Positions 55,423 to 64,000 of a stretch of 64,000 bases of DNA are shown here, piece by piece. The stretch is from Limnochordaceae bacterium. GTDB lineage: Bacteria > Bacillota > Limnochordia > Limnochordales > DUMU01. The position numbers and the translations under genes were made by a program. The notes below the pieces were generated by a model, which ran no database searches, was not told the DNA's origin, and was given only the letters and a program-made list of their open reading frames with translations. The stretch is from assembly GCA_014896305.1 (NCBI GenBank), contig JADBKQ010000008.1, positions 112,093-176,092 on the forward strand. The letters are read 5' to 3'. Each line of letters starts with the position of its first letter. The stretch's first letter is position 1.

Positions 55423-55513
55423 TTGACCGCCTGACCATGAATATGTGTCAAGTGGAGACCACGCTTCTGCCTCAGCCCTGCCTCCCAGCCAGGAAAGATC
55501 AGGTGCAGCCAGA

Positions 55514-57004
55514 ATGACGCCGATGCCAAGCTCTCCAACGCCCCCTACCTCCCGCCCCCGCTCCCGGCCATTCCGCTCACCTGGGCAGTTTCTCCGCCGG
55601 CGGCCGCTCGTACGCGGAGCCCTCTCCCTTACGGCGGTGGCGATCCTGAACCGGGCGATCGGTATGATCTACCGGGTCCTGTTGGCCCGCCGGGCTGGCG
55701 CCCAGGTGCTCGGTCTGTGGGAGATGACGGGACCCCTCGAGCGGGTCGCTGCGCTCACCGCTACCCTGGGCCTTCCCATCTCGCTGTCCCAGGTGGTGGC
55801 CACTGCTGCCGCTCGGGGGGACCATGCCCGCGCCCGGGCCGCCAGCCGCCTGGCATTGCAGCTATTATTGGCTGCGACCGGACTTACCTGCCTGGTCATC
55901 GCCCTGGCAGCCGAACCCCTGGGCCGCCGGTTCTTGGCCGACGCGCGCGCAATCGACGTCTTCCGGCTATACCCGCTGATCCTCATCCCCTCGGTGTTGG
56001 CCTCATGGCTGCGGGCCTACACCCAGGGATACCAGTCGATGCTCCCTACCGCCTTCGCCCAGCTGGCGGAACAGTTGGTCCGAGTCCCCGCCGTCCTGAT
56101 CCTTCTCTCCTGGTTCTTGCCGGGCGGCGCAGCCCGCGGGGCGCAAGCCATTGCGGTCGGTACGGCCGCCGGTGAACTGGCTGGCCTCCTGCTCCTGGTA
56201 GCGCTCGTCCGCAGCCGCCATGCCGGCCTGCCCTGCAAAGCGGCCGAGCCGGCCGGTATCGACAGGTTGGCACAATTGCGGCCCCCAGGCATCGTCCGCT
56301 CACCCGTCGGTTCAGGACTGTGGCGAGAGCTCTTTTCCTTGGGAGCATCGGTGGTCGCTTCGCAGGCATACGGTGCGATCTTCAGCATCGTCTACCTCAA
56401 TATGATTCCACAGCGGCTGGTATCGGCAGGGATTCCCCAGGAGCAGTTTGCCACCCTGTATGGTCAGCTGAGCGGGATGGTCCTGCCCCTGCTCTATTTA
56501 CCGATGGTCTTCGTCAATCCCCTGGTACGCGTGCTACTTCCCGCCGCCGCCGACGCCTGGGAACGCCAGGCGACCCACAGACTCCGCCGCTTGCTCACTC
56601 TATCCCTATTGACCGCCCTCACCCTGGGTGTCGGCACCTGGCTGGTGGCCACGACCCGGGCCAGCTGGATGATCTCGCTGCTTTATGGTCCCGCCCAGGT
56701 GGGGGCGGCCCGCTACCTGACCCTGCTGAGCTGGGCTGCCCCATTCGTGTTCACCTACCATGTCCTGGTCGCCGTCCTCTACGGAATGGGGCAGACTCTC
56801 TCGGTAGTGTCAATCCTCGTTAGCTCCACCGTAGCCCGGTACGCCGTCACCTGGCATTTGGCCGCCTTACCCGGCTGGGGTTTTGACGGGGTGGTGGCGG
56901 GCATCCTGGTCGACGACATTCTTTCCCCGCTGCTTGCGGCTGTCGTTTTGGGGGTGACCTGGTACCGGCGTCTCCGCCGATCCGACCCCCGTCCCTCTCG
57001 TTGA
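55514..57004 (+). CDS. SpoVB/MurJ-like oligosaccharide flippase
   Basis: About 496-residue polytopic membrane protein of the MVF/MATE-like polysaccharide exporter superfamily, most like stage V sporulation protein B. It has about 12-14 hydrophobic segments, an amphipathic start (GALSLTAVAILNRAIGMIYR) and the motif WLRAYTQGYQSMLPTAFAQL. The N-terminus is uncertain: ATG 55514 or 55523, or GTG 55445; none has a strong ribosome site. A role in spore cortex or lipid-linked glycan transport is inferred. It is convergent with ldh. Confidence 0.85.
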   Translation: MTPMPSSPTPPTSRPRSRPFRSPGQFLRRRPLVRGALSLTAVAILNRAIGMIYRVLLARRAGAQVLGLWEMTGPLERVAALTATLGLPISLSQVVATAAARGDHARARAASRLALQLLLAATGLTCLVIALAAEPLGRRFLADARAIDVFRLYPLILIPSVLASWLRAYTQGYQSMLPTAFAQLAEQLVRVPAVLILLSWFLPGGAARGAQAIAVGTAAGELAGLLLLVALVRSRHAGLPCKAAEPAGIDRLAQLRPPGIVRSPVGSGLWRELFSLGASVVASQAYGAIFSIVYLNMIPQRLVSAGIPQEQFATLYGQLSGMVLPLLYLPMVFVNPLVRVLLPAAADAWERQATHRLRRLLTLSLLTALTLGVGTWLVATTRASWMISLLYGPAQVGAARYLTLLSWAAPFVFTYHVLVAVLYGMGQTLSVVSILVSSTVARYAVTWHLAALPGWGFDGVVAGILVDDILSPLLAAVVLGVTWYRRLRRSDPRPSR

Positions 57005-57055
57005 ACCGCCACCATTCCTGGTGTCAGAACCGTCCCCGTCACCCCCTGGCCCGAC

Positions 57056-58063
57056 TCAACTGACAGGCTGCAGGGCTCCCTCCCTCTCGAGGGAGTCGAT
57101 GACCTGCGCCAAGACACCTGCAGAATGCTCAAACTGCTGCTGCTCCTGGGAGTTCAGCGGCAATGGCAGCACCCGCTCCACACCCGACCGCCCCACGACC
57201 GCCGGCACACCGAGGAACAGATCCGGGTGATCCGGAACCAGCTCCCGGACCTGGGCGGATACGGTCAATACCGAATGCTGGTCGCCTGCGATGCTTTCTA
57301 CGATTCGGGTCAAGGAGGCAGCAATAGCGTAGTACGTGGCGCCCTTGCGCCGGATGATCTCGTAGGCAGCTCCCCGCACCTCATCGAAGATCCGGCTGAA
57401 CGTCTCATCGTCGCAATTGCGACCACAGGCTGCGCACATCTGGTTTAAGGGGATGCCTCCGACGGTCGCCAGGCTCCACGCGGCAAGCTCTGAATCCCCG
57501 TGCTCGCCCACGATATAGGCGTGTACGCTTCTGGGGTCGACGCCACAATGCCGCCCCAACAGGAAGCGCAGCCGGGCGGAATCCAAAAGGGTGCCCGAAC
57601 CGATGACACGGCTTGCTGGCAAGCCGGACAAACGCCAGGTGACAAAGGTCAGCACGTCGACGGGGTTGGTGGCAATCAGGAGCACCGCCTGGCGGTTCAC
57701 CTTCATCAGGGAACTGATAATCTGCCGGAAGATGGCGGTGTTTTTGCGCACCAGGTCCAGCCGGGTCTCCCCGGGCTTTTGCGCCGCGCCGGCCGCAATC
57801 ACCACTACATCCACGTCTTTCAGGTCGGCATAGTCCCCCGTGCGGATAAGTGCTGGGCTCATGAAGGGGAGGGCATGGTTGAGATCCATGACGTCCCCTT
57901 CTGCCTTGTCCCGGTTGATATCGATGATGGTCACTTCGTTGACCACACCACGCAGCAGCACCGTGTAGGCAAAGGTCGCTCCCACCAGACCGCTACCAAC
58001 CAATCCCAACCGCAGTTTCGCTCCGCGGGCAAAAGGAACTGCCTCTTGCTCCTCAATGGCCAT
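57056..58063 (-). CDS. ldh: L-lactate dehydrogenase
   Basis: 335-residue NAD-dependent enzyme reducing pyruvate to lactate. The NAD site is GLVGSGLVGATFAYT; the substrate loop AQKPGETRLDLVRKN has Gln at the LDH/MDH-discriminating position, and the catalytic His lies in IVGEHGDSELAAWS. ATG at 58061-58063, 11 nt after AAAGGAG; a GTG four codons upstream is too near that site. The 246-nt upstream gap has no clear promoter, only TACACT at a -10-like position near 58227. With the hydrogenase it fits disposal of fermentative reductant. Confidence 0.94.
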   Translation of the reverse strand: MAIEEQEAVPFARGAKLRLGLVGSGLVGATFAYTVLLRGVVNEVTIIDINRDKAEGDVMDLNHALPFMSPALIRTGDYADLKDVDVVVIAAGAAQKPGETRLDLVRKNTAIFRQIISSLMKVNRQAVLLIATNPVDVLTFVTWRLSGLPASRVIGSGTLLDSARLRFLLGRHCGVDPRSVHAYIVGEHGDSELAAWSLATVGGIPLNQMCAACGRNCDDETFSRIFDEVRGAAYEIIRRKGATYYAIAASLTRIVESIAGDQHSVLTVSAQVRELVPDHPDLFLGVPAVVGRSGVERVLPLPLNSQEQQQFEHSAGVLAQVIDSLEREGALQPVS

Positions 58064-58309
58064 GGTATCCCACACTCCTTTGTTCTCCCCCGTGGGTCAG
58101 CAGCACCCGCGACTGCCCGCACTGGCACTCATTCGTCCGTGGCCTGTCCGCAGCAGGCGGGCGCCTACCTCCGCCCACCGCCAGCGCCTGCCTGCGCAGT
58201 CTGGGAGTACGGGTCTGGTTTTAGTGTACCAAAAAGCAGACGACGCCCAGCGCTCGGTTCCTGAGGTCGCCTGCCAGAGTGCAAAACATGCGATTCTGCC
58301 TGCCGATGA

Positions 58310-58831
58310 TCACTGGCCTTGACGTGGCACGGCAAACGGATGGCCGCCGCCAGCGTAGTAATCGATCCGAACGATCTGCCAGCTCCCGCTGTTCTTCACC
58401 AGACTCAGGCGTACCGGAGTCACGACCACTGCTCCACCGTCCTTTTTCTCCCACAACTGGCCAGCGACTGCGGCAGCCGTGTAATTCTGCGCAAAGTCGA
58501 CGTCCCAGTTCTGAATCTCGTATTGCTCATAGTGGTGATAGGTCCACTCCTGCAGAGCCTGGCTGACGTAATCCTCTCGCTTGTAATATTCGTACTGGTT
58601 GAGAGTGGTCACAACGGTGATCTGGTCGCCCAGGGTCGTCCGCAGCCGGGCGGCGTCTTCGGTCTCCCAGGCCGTGCCGAAATCGCTGAGAAGCTTCCCT
58701 ACTTTCGCTTTCTCGGTATCATACGTGATCGTCAAGCTGAACGAGCAACCCGCTACTACCAGAGCCAGGACCATGACCCCAGCCGCCACGAAGGACCGCC
58801 GCAACCAAGAGACTCTCACTGGATGCTCCAT
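58310..58831 (-). CDS. Putative lipoprotein of unknown function
   Basis: 173-residue protein with a clear lipoprotein signal: basic WLRRS, hydrophobic VAAGVMVLALV and lipobox VAGC (Cys about 29). The mature part (GKLLSDFGTAWETEDAARL ... WEKKDGGAVVVTPVRLSLVK ... WQIVRIDYYAGG) resembles small NTF2/SnoaL-like export domains, but I do not recognise a family firmly. ATG at 58829-58831 after AAGGAGGAG. Confidence 0.75.
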   Translation of the reverse strand: MEHPVRVSWLRRSFVAAGVMVLALVVAGCSFSLTITYDTEKAKVGKLLSDFGTAWETEDAARLRTTLGDQITVVTTLNQYEYYKREDYVSQALQEWTYHHYEQYEIQNWDVDFAQNYTAAAVAGQLWEKKDGGAVVVTPVRLSLVKNSGSWQIVRIDYYAGGGHPFAVPRQGQ

Positions 58832-59551
58832 ACCGACTCCTCCTTCCCCTTCACCTGCTGAACCGGTTCTGTCTCGATGCCGTGGGCCGTTTCACGTGGG
58901 CCTGAGCCGCTCCCTGCCGATGTGCCCGCCCCCTCCGTTGCCAGGCGATGCCGAGGAGCTGCCCTGAGCATCCCTATGCGGCTATTCACCCCGCGTAAAT
59001 CGCCGCCGTTCGCATACGAATGACTGAGCGGCACCGCTTGCCCGCCCGCCGACCCCCGGGCTTAGACGATCCAACGGTTCCTTGTTCGGCATCGAGTTCG
59101 GCGCTCCTTGTATCGAATGGGTAAATGAATACGAGCCGCCCATCTCCTGCTTCCTCTCCCTCGTGCGATCGCACCTGCACTCGAATCCTTGGAGACGCAG
59201 GAGGGAAGGAGTTTAGCCAGAAGCTGTCTAACTTTGACCACGATTTCTTTCAGGCTGCCTCTGGCCAGCGAAGGTCTAGCGCGGAGGGGCCTTTTCCGGG
59301 AATGCGACGAGGGCCCGGAGACCCGCTCCTGACGATCTCCGACCGTTTGGGCCACAGCAGTCACCATGTGAGTGGCCCGTTTCCGCTGCTGGGGCAAGAG
59401 CGGTCCTCGTGACGAGGGCCGGTGGAGGCCGGTCGGACGACAGCGGTGACAATGACGACGGGCTGGCGAGCGTTGTTCAACGAGAGTGAGACGGTGGTAA
59501 TTGGGCACACAACTATACCCCCCAGCAACATGAGAAGGTGAGGTGAGTCTT
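58832..59551. other. Long intergenic region without a recognised gene
   Basis: About 720 nt between divergent genes. Reading frames exist on both strands but none has codon bias, a good start or recognisable sequence. No RNA gene, promoter consensus or repeat was found with confidence. Confidence 0.4.
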
Positions 59552-60064
59552 ATGACGAAGGCCTGGGCTGGCCCAGCCTCTGGCAATCAGGGTCCGGAAT
59601 TGGCCAGGGCGGACGCCAGAGCAGGACGCCCCCCAGGGCGGCGCTGGGGCCTGGGCGTAGTCGTCTTTCTCATCGTAGCTCTCCTGGCGGTCCTGGCATA
59701 CGCGTTCGTCCCCGTGTCCATCCCCTTGACACCGATCGGCAAAGTTCATTCGTCCCGGATTCGGCCCACCCTGCAAGGACAGGCTAGCTGGATGATGGCC
59801 GTTGCTCCTGATAGTGAAGCGTTCGACGACTACGGGATTTCCCCACCAGCCCAGTTCGACTTTGGAAAAGCGAACGTGGTCATCAGCCACGGCCAGGCTC
59901 TGGAAAGGTTGACCTATACACGATTTAGCCGACTGGTCTGCCGTTACCGCTACTGGATCGACCGACCGTTAGGACATCCTTGGTACGAAGGCTCCTTTGT
60001 ACCGGGTGACCTCTATCTATACAAGACTGGCAACAAGACCTTTGTCTGGTGGGGCACACCATGA
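59552..60064 (+). CDS. Hypothetical membrane-anchored protein
   Basis: 170 residues: a Pro/Arg-rich cytosolic N-terminus (about 1-30), one membrane span (GLGVVVFLIVALLAVLAYAF), then an extracytoplasmic domain ending FVPGDLYLYKTGNKTFVWWG. ATG at 59552 follows AAGGTGAGGTGAG. No family recognised. Confidence 0.65.
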   Translation: MTKAWAGPASGNQGPELARADARAGRPPGRRWGLGVVVFLIVALLAVLAYAFVPVSIPLTPIGKVHSSRIRPTLQGQASWMMAVAPDSEAFDDYGISPPAQFDFGKANVVISHGQALERLTYTRFSRLVCRYRYWIDRPLGHPWYEGSFVPGDLYLYKTGNKTFVWWGTP

Positions 60065-60121
60065 AACCCAGAAACCCGCCCCCCTGCTGGTAGCCACCAA
60101 ACTAAGAGGTGAAACGATGGG

Positions 60122-60733
60122 ATGAGCAGCCCAGGAAGCGGAGCTGGGGCCGGTGAGTCCCCGGTCTACCGGCCCATTCGCCAGATGACCGTCTTCTGGC
60201 GGGGCAAGCGTCTGACCGTCCGTTCCCTGCGAGCGACGCCGGCAGATGCGCGGCAACTCAGTGCGCTCACGCGGCAGGTCGCCCAGGAAGGATGGCTGGG
60301 TATGAGCGATCCTCTGGGCGATGCCGAGCATACCCTTCGGTTCATCCAGGCCAGTCTGGCGAACGGATCGGTGCTGTTAGGGATGTTCGACGGTCGGGTC
60401 CTGGTCGGCCATTTGGGTTTGGACCGTTGGCCAGATCCTCCCCCGTTCCGCCGAGCCGGGCTCGTCCTCTACCTTGGCCCGGCGTACCGCGGCGGTGGTC
60501 TCGGGCGCGCCTTACTGCAGATCGGGCTGGAAGCTGCCCGCCGTTTACGGATCACGCGAGTGCAAGCAGCCAGCCACCCGGCCAACGCAGCCGCCACGGC
60601 CCTCTACAAGGAAGCCGGCTTTCGGCTTCAGGCGAGCGCCGGCGTCATAGGTGACAGCAGGACGGACGGTGCCGATCCTGCCAACCCATTCCCCGAGGAG
60701 ACACTATACTGGATCCTTGACTTCGCTAAATAG
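60122..60733 (+). CDS. GNAT-family acetyltransferase
   Basis: 203-residue acyltransferase. The acetyl-CoA-binding segment is LYLGPAYRGGGLGRALLQIG (Q/RxxGxG/A-like RGGGLG), and the C-terminal ASHPANAAATALYKEAGFRL is typical of GNAT domains. The substrate is unknown. ATG at 60122 after AAGAGGTGAAA. It lies 57 nt after the preceding membrane-protein gene and may be cotranscribed. Confidence 0.85.
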   Translation: MSSPGSGAGAGESPVYRPIRQMTVFWRGKRLTVRSLRATPADARQLSALTRQVAQEGWLGMSDPLGDAEHTLRFIQASLANGSVLLGMFDGRVLVGHLGLDRWPDPPPFRRAGLVLYLGPAYRGGGLGRALLQIGLEAARRLRITRVQAASHPANAAATALYKEAGFRLQASAGVIGDSRTDGADPANPFPEETLYWILDFAK

Positions 60734-60993
60734 CGACGGGCTGGACGGGCCGCAGTACTCCGAGGCCTGGCTCCCCGCGTTCCCGGCAGACAGTTCGGTG
60801 ACCGTAATGTCTACATCCACGTGTGCAGCCGGGAGGGATAATAGGCTGGCAGGATTCGGGCATCAGCCCTCGAATCCCTGAACGGCAGCCAACGAGGCTT
60901 GGCATCTGGAGGTCGCACAAGGCCACAGGTGGACCAGCACTAAACGCTGTTCGAAGCAGGGGCGCACTGCGCCCGGTCGAAAGAGGGGCTAGT

Positions 60994-61194
60994 ATGGAAA
61001 TCCTGGGCATTCCTTTATTCGAGTTCATTGTGTCGGGAATCTTTGTTTTGGGCTTCGTCGTTTTGGCCGTGACAGGCTACCGCCTGCAAGCATCGTATTG
61101 GAAAGTGACTCTGGCCGCCCGGAGAGCCCAGGCTTCCGCTGCGGGCAACGCACAGCTCACCAACCGTCCGCCCCATAAGCACCACGGGCGTTGA
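60994..61194 (+). CDS. Small single-span membrane protein
   Basis: 66 residues: a membrane span (FIVSGIFVLGFVVLAVTGYR) then a short basic cytosolic tail with a His-rich end (PPHKHHGR). ATG at 60994 follows GAAAGAGGGG. No family recognised. An upstream in-frame extension lacks a ribosome site; two small hairpins lie in the 260-nt gap before it. Confidence 0.6.
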   Translation: MEILGIPLFEFIVSGIFVLGFVVLAVTGYRLQASYWKVTLAARRAQASAAGNAQLTNRPPHKHHGR

Positions 61195-61426
61195 GACAGG
61201 TACGGCCGCTGGCACTGACTGCTGTCGCCGACTGCCGGCATCCATTGTTGCCGTGGCCCGGAGTGCGTATTTCTATCCATGCTGGCAGCCGCCGACGCGC
61301 CACGGCGCGTGCAAAGAATCACCGAATCCTGTAACAAAGGGAACTCGTGACTGCCGGCGAATGGCATATTGGCTACCTGGACTCGCCCCTGTCGGGCTCA
61401 CAGCAGCGAGGCAAGGAGTGACGACG

Positions 61427-61651
61427 ATGGCAACCTTTGAGGAACTGGAACAGGAGTATGCTCTGGAGCTGCGCGGCACCAGTTACACCTTGAAGTGCAT
61501 GCGGTGCAACACCTTCCTGGACAAGTATCGCACCCGCACCAACGCGCAAGTTGCACACCGTGCCCTCGTTTACCGCTGTCCCAAGTGCGGAGCTCTCATC
61601 CGTTCCATGCGCCCTTTGCGCACCACTCGAGAGACCCCCGTCATCGATTAG
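61427..61651 (+). CDS. Small zinc-ribbon protein
   Basis: 74 residues beginning MATFEELEQEYALELRGTSY. Two CxxC pairs (CMRC and CPKC), 33 residues apart, suggest a zinc ribbon, perhaps nucleic-acid or protein binding. ATG at 61427 follows GCAAGGAGTGA. The family is not recognised. Confidence 0.7.
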   Translation: MATFEELEQEYALELRGTSYTLKCMRCNTFLDKYRTRTNAQVAHRALVYRCPKCGALIRSMRPLRTTRETPVID

Positions 61652-61667
61652 TTCCAGTAGACAACCG

Positions 61668-61702
61668 GGGGCGGCCTGCCGGTCGCAACAGAAGGCCGCC
61701 CC
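61668..61702. terminator. Hairpin between convergent zinc-ribbon and glgP genes
   Basis: GGGGCGGCCT pairs with AGGCCGCCCC around a 15-nt loop, 17 nt after the zinc-ribbon stop. Lacks a U-run; plausible shared terminator. Confidence 0.5.
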
Positions 61703-61770
61703 ACATGCCCTCACTTCCTGCAACTGTCCAGCTTGCTTCGCCTGCTAATCCCGCTCTAGCCTGCCGTGAC

Positions 61771-63450
61771 TCATTCATGCTGGCTACCCGCCAACTGGTT
61801 CTCCGGAATTGGCCCAGCATGCATGCCCTCCCGCAGAGCCGGCTCGTAGAGATCGGTGTAATACTGCTCCAACATGCGGTGGGTTGAAAATGGCTGTGCG
61901 AGCTCAATGGCATTTACCATCATCTGCTTCCAGCGGGCAGGATGGTCATAGTACACGGGAATGACCTCGTTTAACAAGACTTTGTAGAGTGCGTCCAGAT
62001 CCCGTTCGTCCTGGCCGTCGCCTTCATACCCGTCCCCAAACTGCCACCCGTTTCTCCCATGCTGGCAGGCTTCCGGCCACCAGCCGTCCAGAATGCTCAG
62101 GTTGAGTACCCCGTTGGCTGCCGCTTTCATGCCAGACGTGCCCGAAGCCTCCAGCGGCCGGCGGGGATTGTTGAGCCACACATCGGCGCCACGCGTCATG
62201 CGGGCGGCAACCTCCATGTCGTAATTCTCCAGGAACGCCACCGCCTGTGGATATCGCCGGGCCATCTCTGCCATCCGGGCAACAATGTCCTTACCCACGT
62301 CATCCAGGGGATGGGCCTTGCCCGAAAAGACAAACTGGACTTTGCGCTCTGCTAACAGAGGATCGATCACCTCTGGCCTGTGGAAGATGAGGTCGCTTCG
62401 TTTGTAAGGAGCAGCCCGCCGCCCAAAGCCGACAAGTAAACGGTCGGGCAGCAGCCGGGTGCCGGTGCGGTCGGCCACGAAATCGATCAGCTGCTCTTTC
62501 AGAACCTGGTGAACCGACCAAACAGCCTCAGGGTCCAAAGGCCGGGGGATGCCTGCAATGCTCCGATCTTGCCAGGTGGGCAGATGCACTCCGTTCGTGA
62601 TGGCCCGGATGGGGGCCGCCTCTTTCACGTCCTGCCACATGCGCCGGGCAGTCTGGGCATGCAGTTGGGACACGGCGTTAGCTAGGGTCGAAAGCCGCAA
62701 CCCAGCCACCGTCATGTTGAACGGGGCCCCGCCAAGCCGCTCCAACTGCCAATGGGTAAACCCCAGGTCCGCACCGGTATATCCCAGAGCCGTGTACCGA
62801 TGCGACTCGTTTCCTTCGCGGACCGGCGTATGCGTGGTAAACACGATCTGGCGCCGGACCAGCTGCCAAGCACGGTGGAAGGAGATCTCTTCCCGGCGCA
62901 TCTTCTGGCGGATCAGTTCCAATCCCGCCAGTACCGCATGCCCCTCGTTGAAATGATAAAGATCTGGACGGATGCCCAGGCCCTGTAGAGCACGGACCCC
63001 GCCCACCCCCAGGACAATCTCCTGCGCCAACCGGTCTTCTTCAAAGCCTCCGTATAGCTGCCCAGTGATCCAGCGGTCCTCATTCTCCGGCAGGTTGGTA
63101 TCCAACAGGAATAGTGGTGCGTTCCCGAAGGCCTCCGTCTTCCAGACGCGGCAACGGACAGGCCTCCCCCGTACGTCCACTCGTACCGTTACCCCGGTAT
63201 CCACCAACCACTCCTTGATCTCATCGTAGTTGGGATACGAGTCGTACGGCTGTCCATTCGCCCCCAGGCGCTGCCAGGTATAACCCTGCCGCCACAGGAT
63301 ACCGACTCCAACCAGAGGAAGCTGGTCGTCGTGTGCCTGCTTGAGGATGTCCCCAGCGAGGATTCCCAGCCCGCCCGCGTATAGTGGCATACGATGGTCC
63401 AGCCCGTACTCCATGCAAAAGTAGGCTACCGATGGGTATTTATCTGCCAC
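61771..63450 (-). CDS. glgP: Alpha-glucan phosphorylase (compact GlgP-like)
   Basis: 559-residue GT35-type phosphorylase releasing glucose 1-phosphate from alpha-glucans. Motifs are VAYFCMEYGLDHRMPLYAGG, FNEGHAVLAGLELI and the C-terminal pyridoxal-phosphate region NPRRPLEASGTSGMKAAANG. It is much shorter than the 800-residue E. coli-type enzymes but fits the short alpha-glucan phosphorylases of many thermophiles, in which the N-terminal part is missing. GTG at 63448-63450 has AAGGAGG upstream; the open frame to 63678 would run into the 5S rRNA gene. It lies downstream of the rRNA operon, separated by a strong terminator. Confidence 0.9.
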   Translation of the reverse strand: MADKYPSVAYFCMEYGLDHRMPLYAGGLGILAGDILKQAHDDQLPLVGVGILWRQGYTWQRLGANGQPYDSYPNYDEIKEWLVDTGVTVRVDVRGRPVRCRVWKTEAFGNAPLFLLDTNLPENEDRWITGQLYGGFEEDRLAQEIVLGVGGVRALQGLGIRPDLYHFNEGHAVLAGLELIRQKMRREEISFHRAWQLVRRQIVFTTHTPVREGNESHRYTALGYTGADLGFTHWQLERLGGAPFNMTVAGLRLSTLANAVSQLHAQTARRMWQDVKEAAPIRAITNGVHLPTWQDRSIAGIPRPLDPEAVWSVHQVLKEQLIDFVADRTGTRLLPDRLLVGFGRRAAPYKRSDLIFHRPEVIDPLLAERKVQFVFSGKAHPLDDVGKDIVARMAEMARRYPQAVAFLENYDMEVAARMTRGADVWLNNPRRPLEASGTSGMKAAANGVLNLSILDGWWPEACQHGRNGWQFGDGYEGDGQDERDLDALYKVLLNEVIPVYYDHPARWKQMMVNAIELAQPFSTHRMLEQYYTDLYEPALREGMHAGPIPENQLAGSQHE

Positions 63451-63594
63451 AAGCGCCCCTCCTTGGAGCCGATGGTCCACCGGCTTATACTTTTCTATCC
63501 TTCCCCAAAGCTCCCGCCAGGCTCTCCTGCCCTCGCACCGCCGGCGATGCCCCTCTCTCCCCGGCCGGACCCGCTCGGGGGGCCATCCGGCGCG

Positions 63595-63622
63595 AAAAAA
63601 GGGGGGTGCTACCGCACCCCCC
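63595..63622 (-). terminator. Intrinsic terminator of the rRNA operon
   Basis: Minus-strand GGGGGGTGC-GGTA-GCACCCCCC followed by TTTTTT, eight bases after the 5S 3' end: a textbook Rho-independent terminator. Confidence 0.95.
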
Positions 63623-63630
63623 GTGAGAAA

Positions 63631-63750
63631 CTCCCGGCAGTGGCCTACGCTCCCACCCCGTTGCCAGGGCAGTACCATCGGCGCTGGAGGTTTTCACGAC
63701 CGTGTTCGGAATGGGAACGGGTGGAACCCCTCCGCTCTGAACCACCGGGA
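63631..63750 (-). rRNA. rrf: 5S ribosomal RNA
   Basis: 120-nt gene on the minus strand. The ends (TCCCGGTGGT and ACTGCCGGGAG) pair as helix I, and the internal CCCATTCCGAACACGG and GGGGTGGGAGCGTAGG blocks are conserved 5S sequence. It ends an rRNA operon whose 23S lies beyond the window. Confidence 0.95.
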
Positions 63751-64000
63751 AACGTTCTGCCCCGCTCGGCTCCGGCCCCCGGGCCGATCCTCCGCCCCTG
63801 GAGGTGGCTTGCGCCCCCTCGCACTCGCCACCGGATCCGCCCTCCCGGCCGGACCGTCTGCCGTTGTCTTCCCCGGACACCGCCCTGGCCGGTTCGGCGA
63901 CCCCTGCCCACCGGCAGGGATAGCCTCTTGCGTCGCCCCTTGATCACTGCACAGGGTCCCGAAGGCCTTCGCCTTCCTCGTCACTCCCCGTCTGGGGTCA
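63751..64000 (-). other. Spacer upstream of 5S rRNA
   Basis: 250 nt between the window edge and 5S. I do not recognise a 23S 3' end or a tRNA. It is probably the 23S-5S internal transcribed spacer. Confidence 0.5.

Noticed and set aside
63451..63678. N-terminal extension of the phosphorylase into the 5S rRNA gene.
   Set aside because: It crosses the terminator and the 5S 3' end; the GTG at 63448-63450 has a proper ribosome site and family start.
63751..64000. Possible 23S rRNA 3' end.
   Set aside because: The conserved terminal 23S sequence is not visible, so I call it spacer only.
1..64000. CRISPR arrays, insertion sequences, prophage genes and tRNA genes.
   Set aside because: No regularly spaced repeats, transposase, integrase, phage genes or tRNA cloverleaf were seen on either strand.

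Overview
The window reads as chromosome of a moderately high-GC (about 60% by eye), probably thermophilic, spore-former-lineage Firmicute of a deep branch (Thermaerobacter/Symbiobacterium/Limnochorda-like). The basis is the Firmicutes gene order (rpmG-secE-nusG-rplKA-rplJL-rpoBC-L7Ae-rpsL-rpsG-fusA-tuf-S10-spc with secY-adk-map-KOW-infA), an L10 leader with an intrinsic attenuator, a zinc-type S14, an HxlR/DoxX/extradiol-type VOC quinone-stress set, a SpoVB-like flippase, very frequent GTG/TTG starts and strong Shine-Dalgarno sequences. The species assignment is inference.

Positions 1-28976 are one long, almost gapless minus-strand run of translation and transcription genes. It contains clear promoters before rpmG, rplJ, rpoB and the L7Ae gene, and the L10 leader before rplJ. 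Three things are abnormal. rpsL has lost about 64 nt near its 3' end and is frameshifted. RpoB carries a roughly 190-residue acidic tail. rpmD (L30) is missing from its usual place between rpsE and rplO.

Positions 29000-33400 hold a redox/quinone-stress neighbourhood: pirin, a DsbA-like oxidoreductase, a two-domain VOC protein resembling CatE, a divergent HxlR regulator and a DoxX protein. Positions 33600-39660 form an accessory island: an AT-richer CapK/PaaK-like adenylate-forming enzyme, a flavodoxin-fold protein on the other strand, and two overlapping ABC exporter half-transporters. These have their own consensus promoter and a perfect 20-nt palindrome in the leader. The substrate is unknown.

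Positions 39698-51433 (minus) are a complete group-3b-type cytoplasmic [NiFe] hydrogenase operon. The structural genes come in the order beta, gamma, delta, alpha (hydB-hydG-hydD-hydA), followed by the maturation protease and hypA, B, F, C, D, E. A promoter upstream overlaps a Rex-like operator, which suggests NADH/NAD control of H2/NAD(P)H metabolism. Positions 51746-55362 hold a membrane-stress set: pspA-pspAA, then htpX-pspAB, with a serine hydrolase between them on the other strand. The rest carries a SpoVB-like flippase, L-lactate dehydrogenase, a lipoprotein, a GNAT enzyme, small unknown proteins and a compact alpha-glucan phosphorylase. The window ends in a 5S rRNA gene with its terminator and the upstream rRNA spacer.
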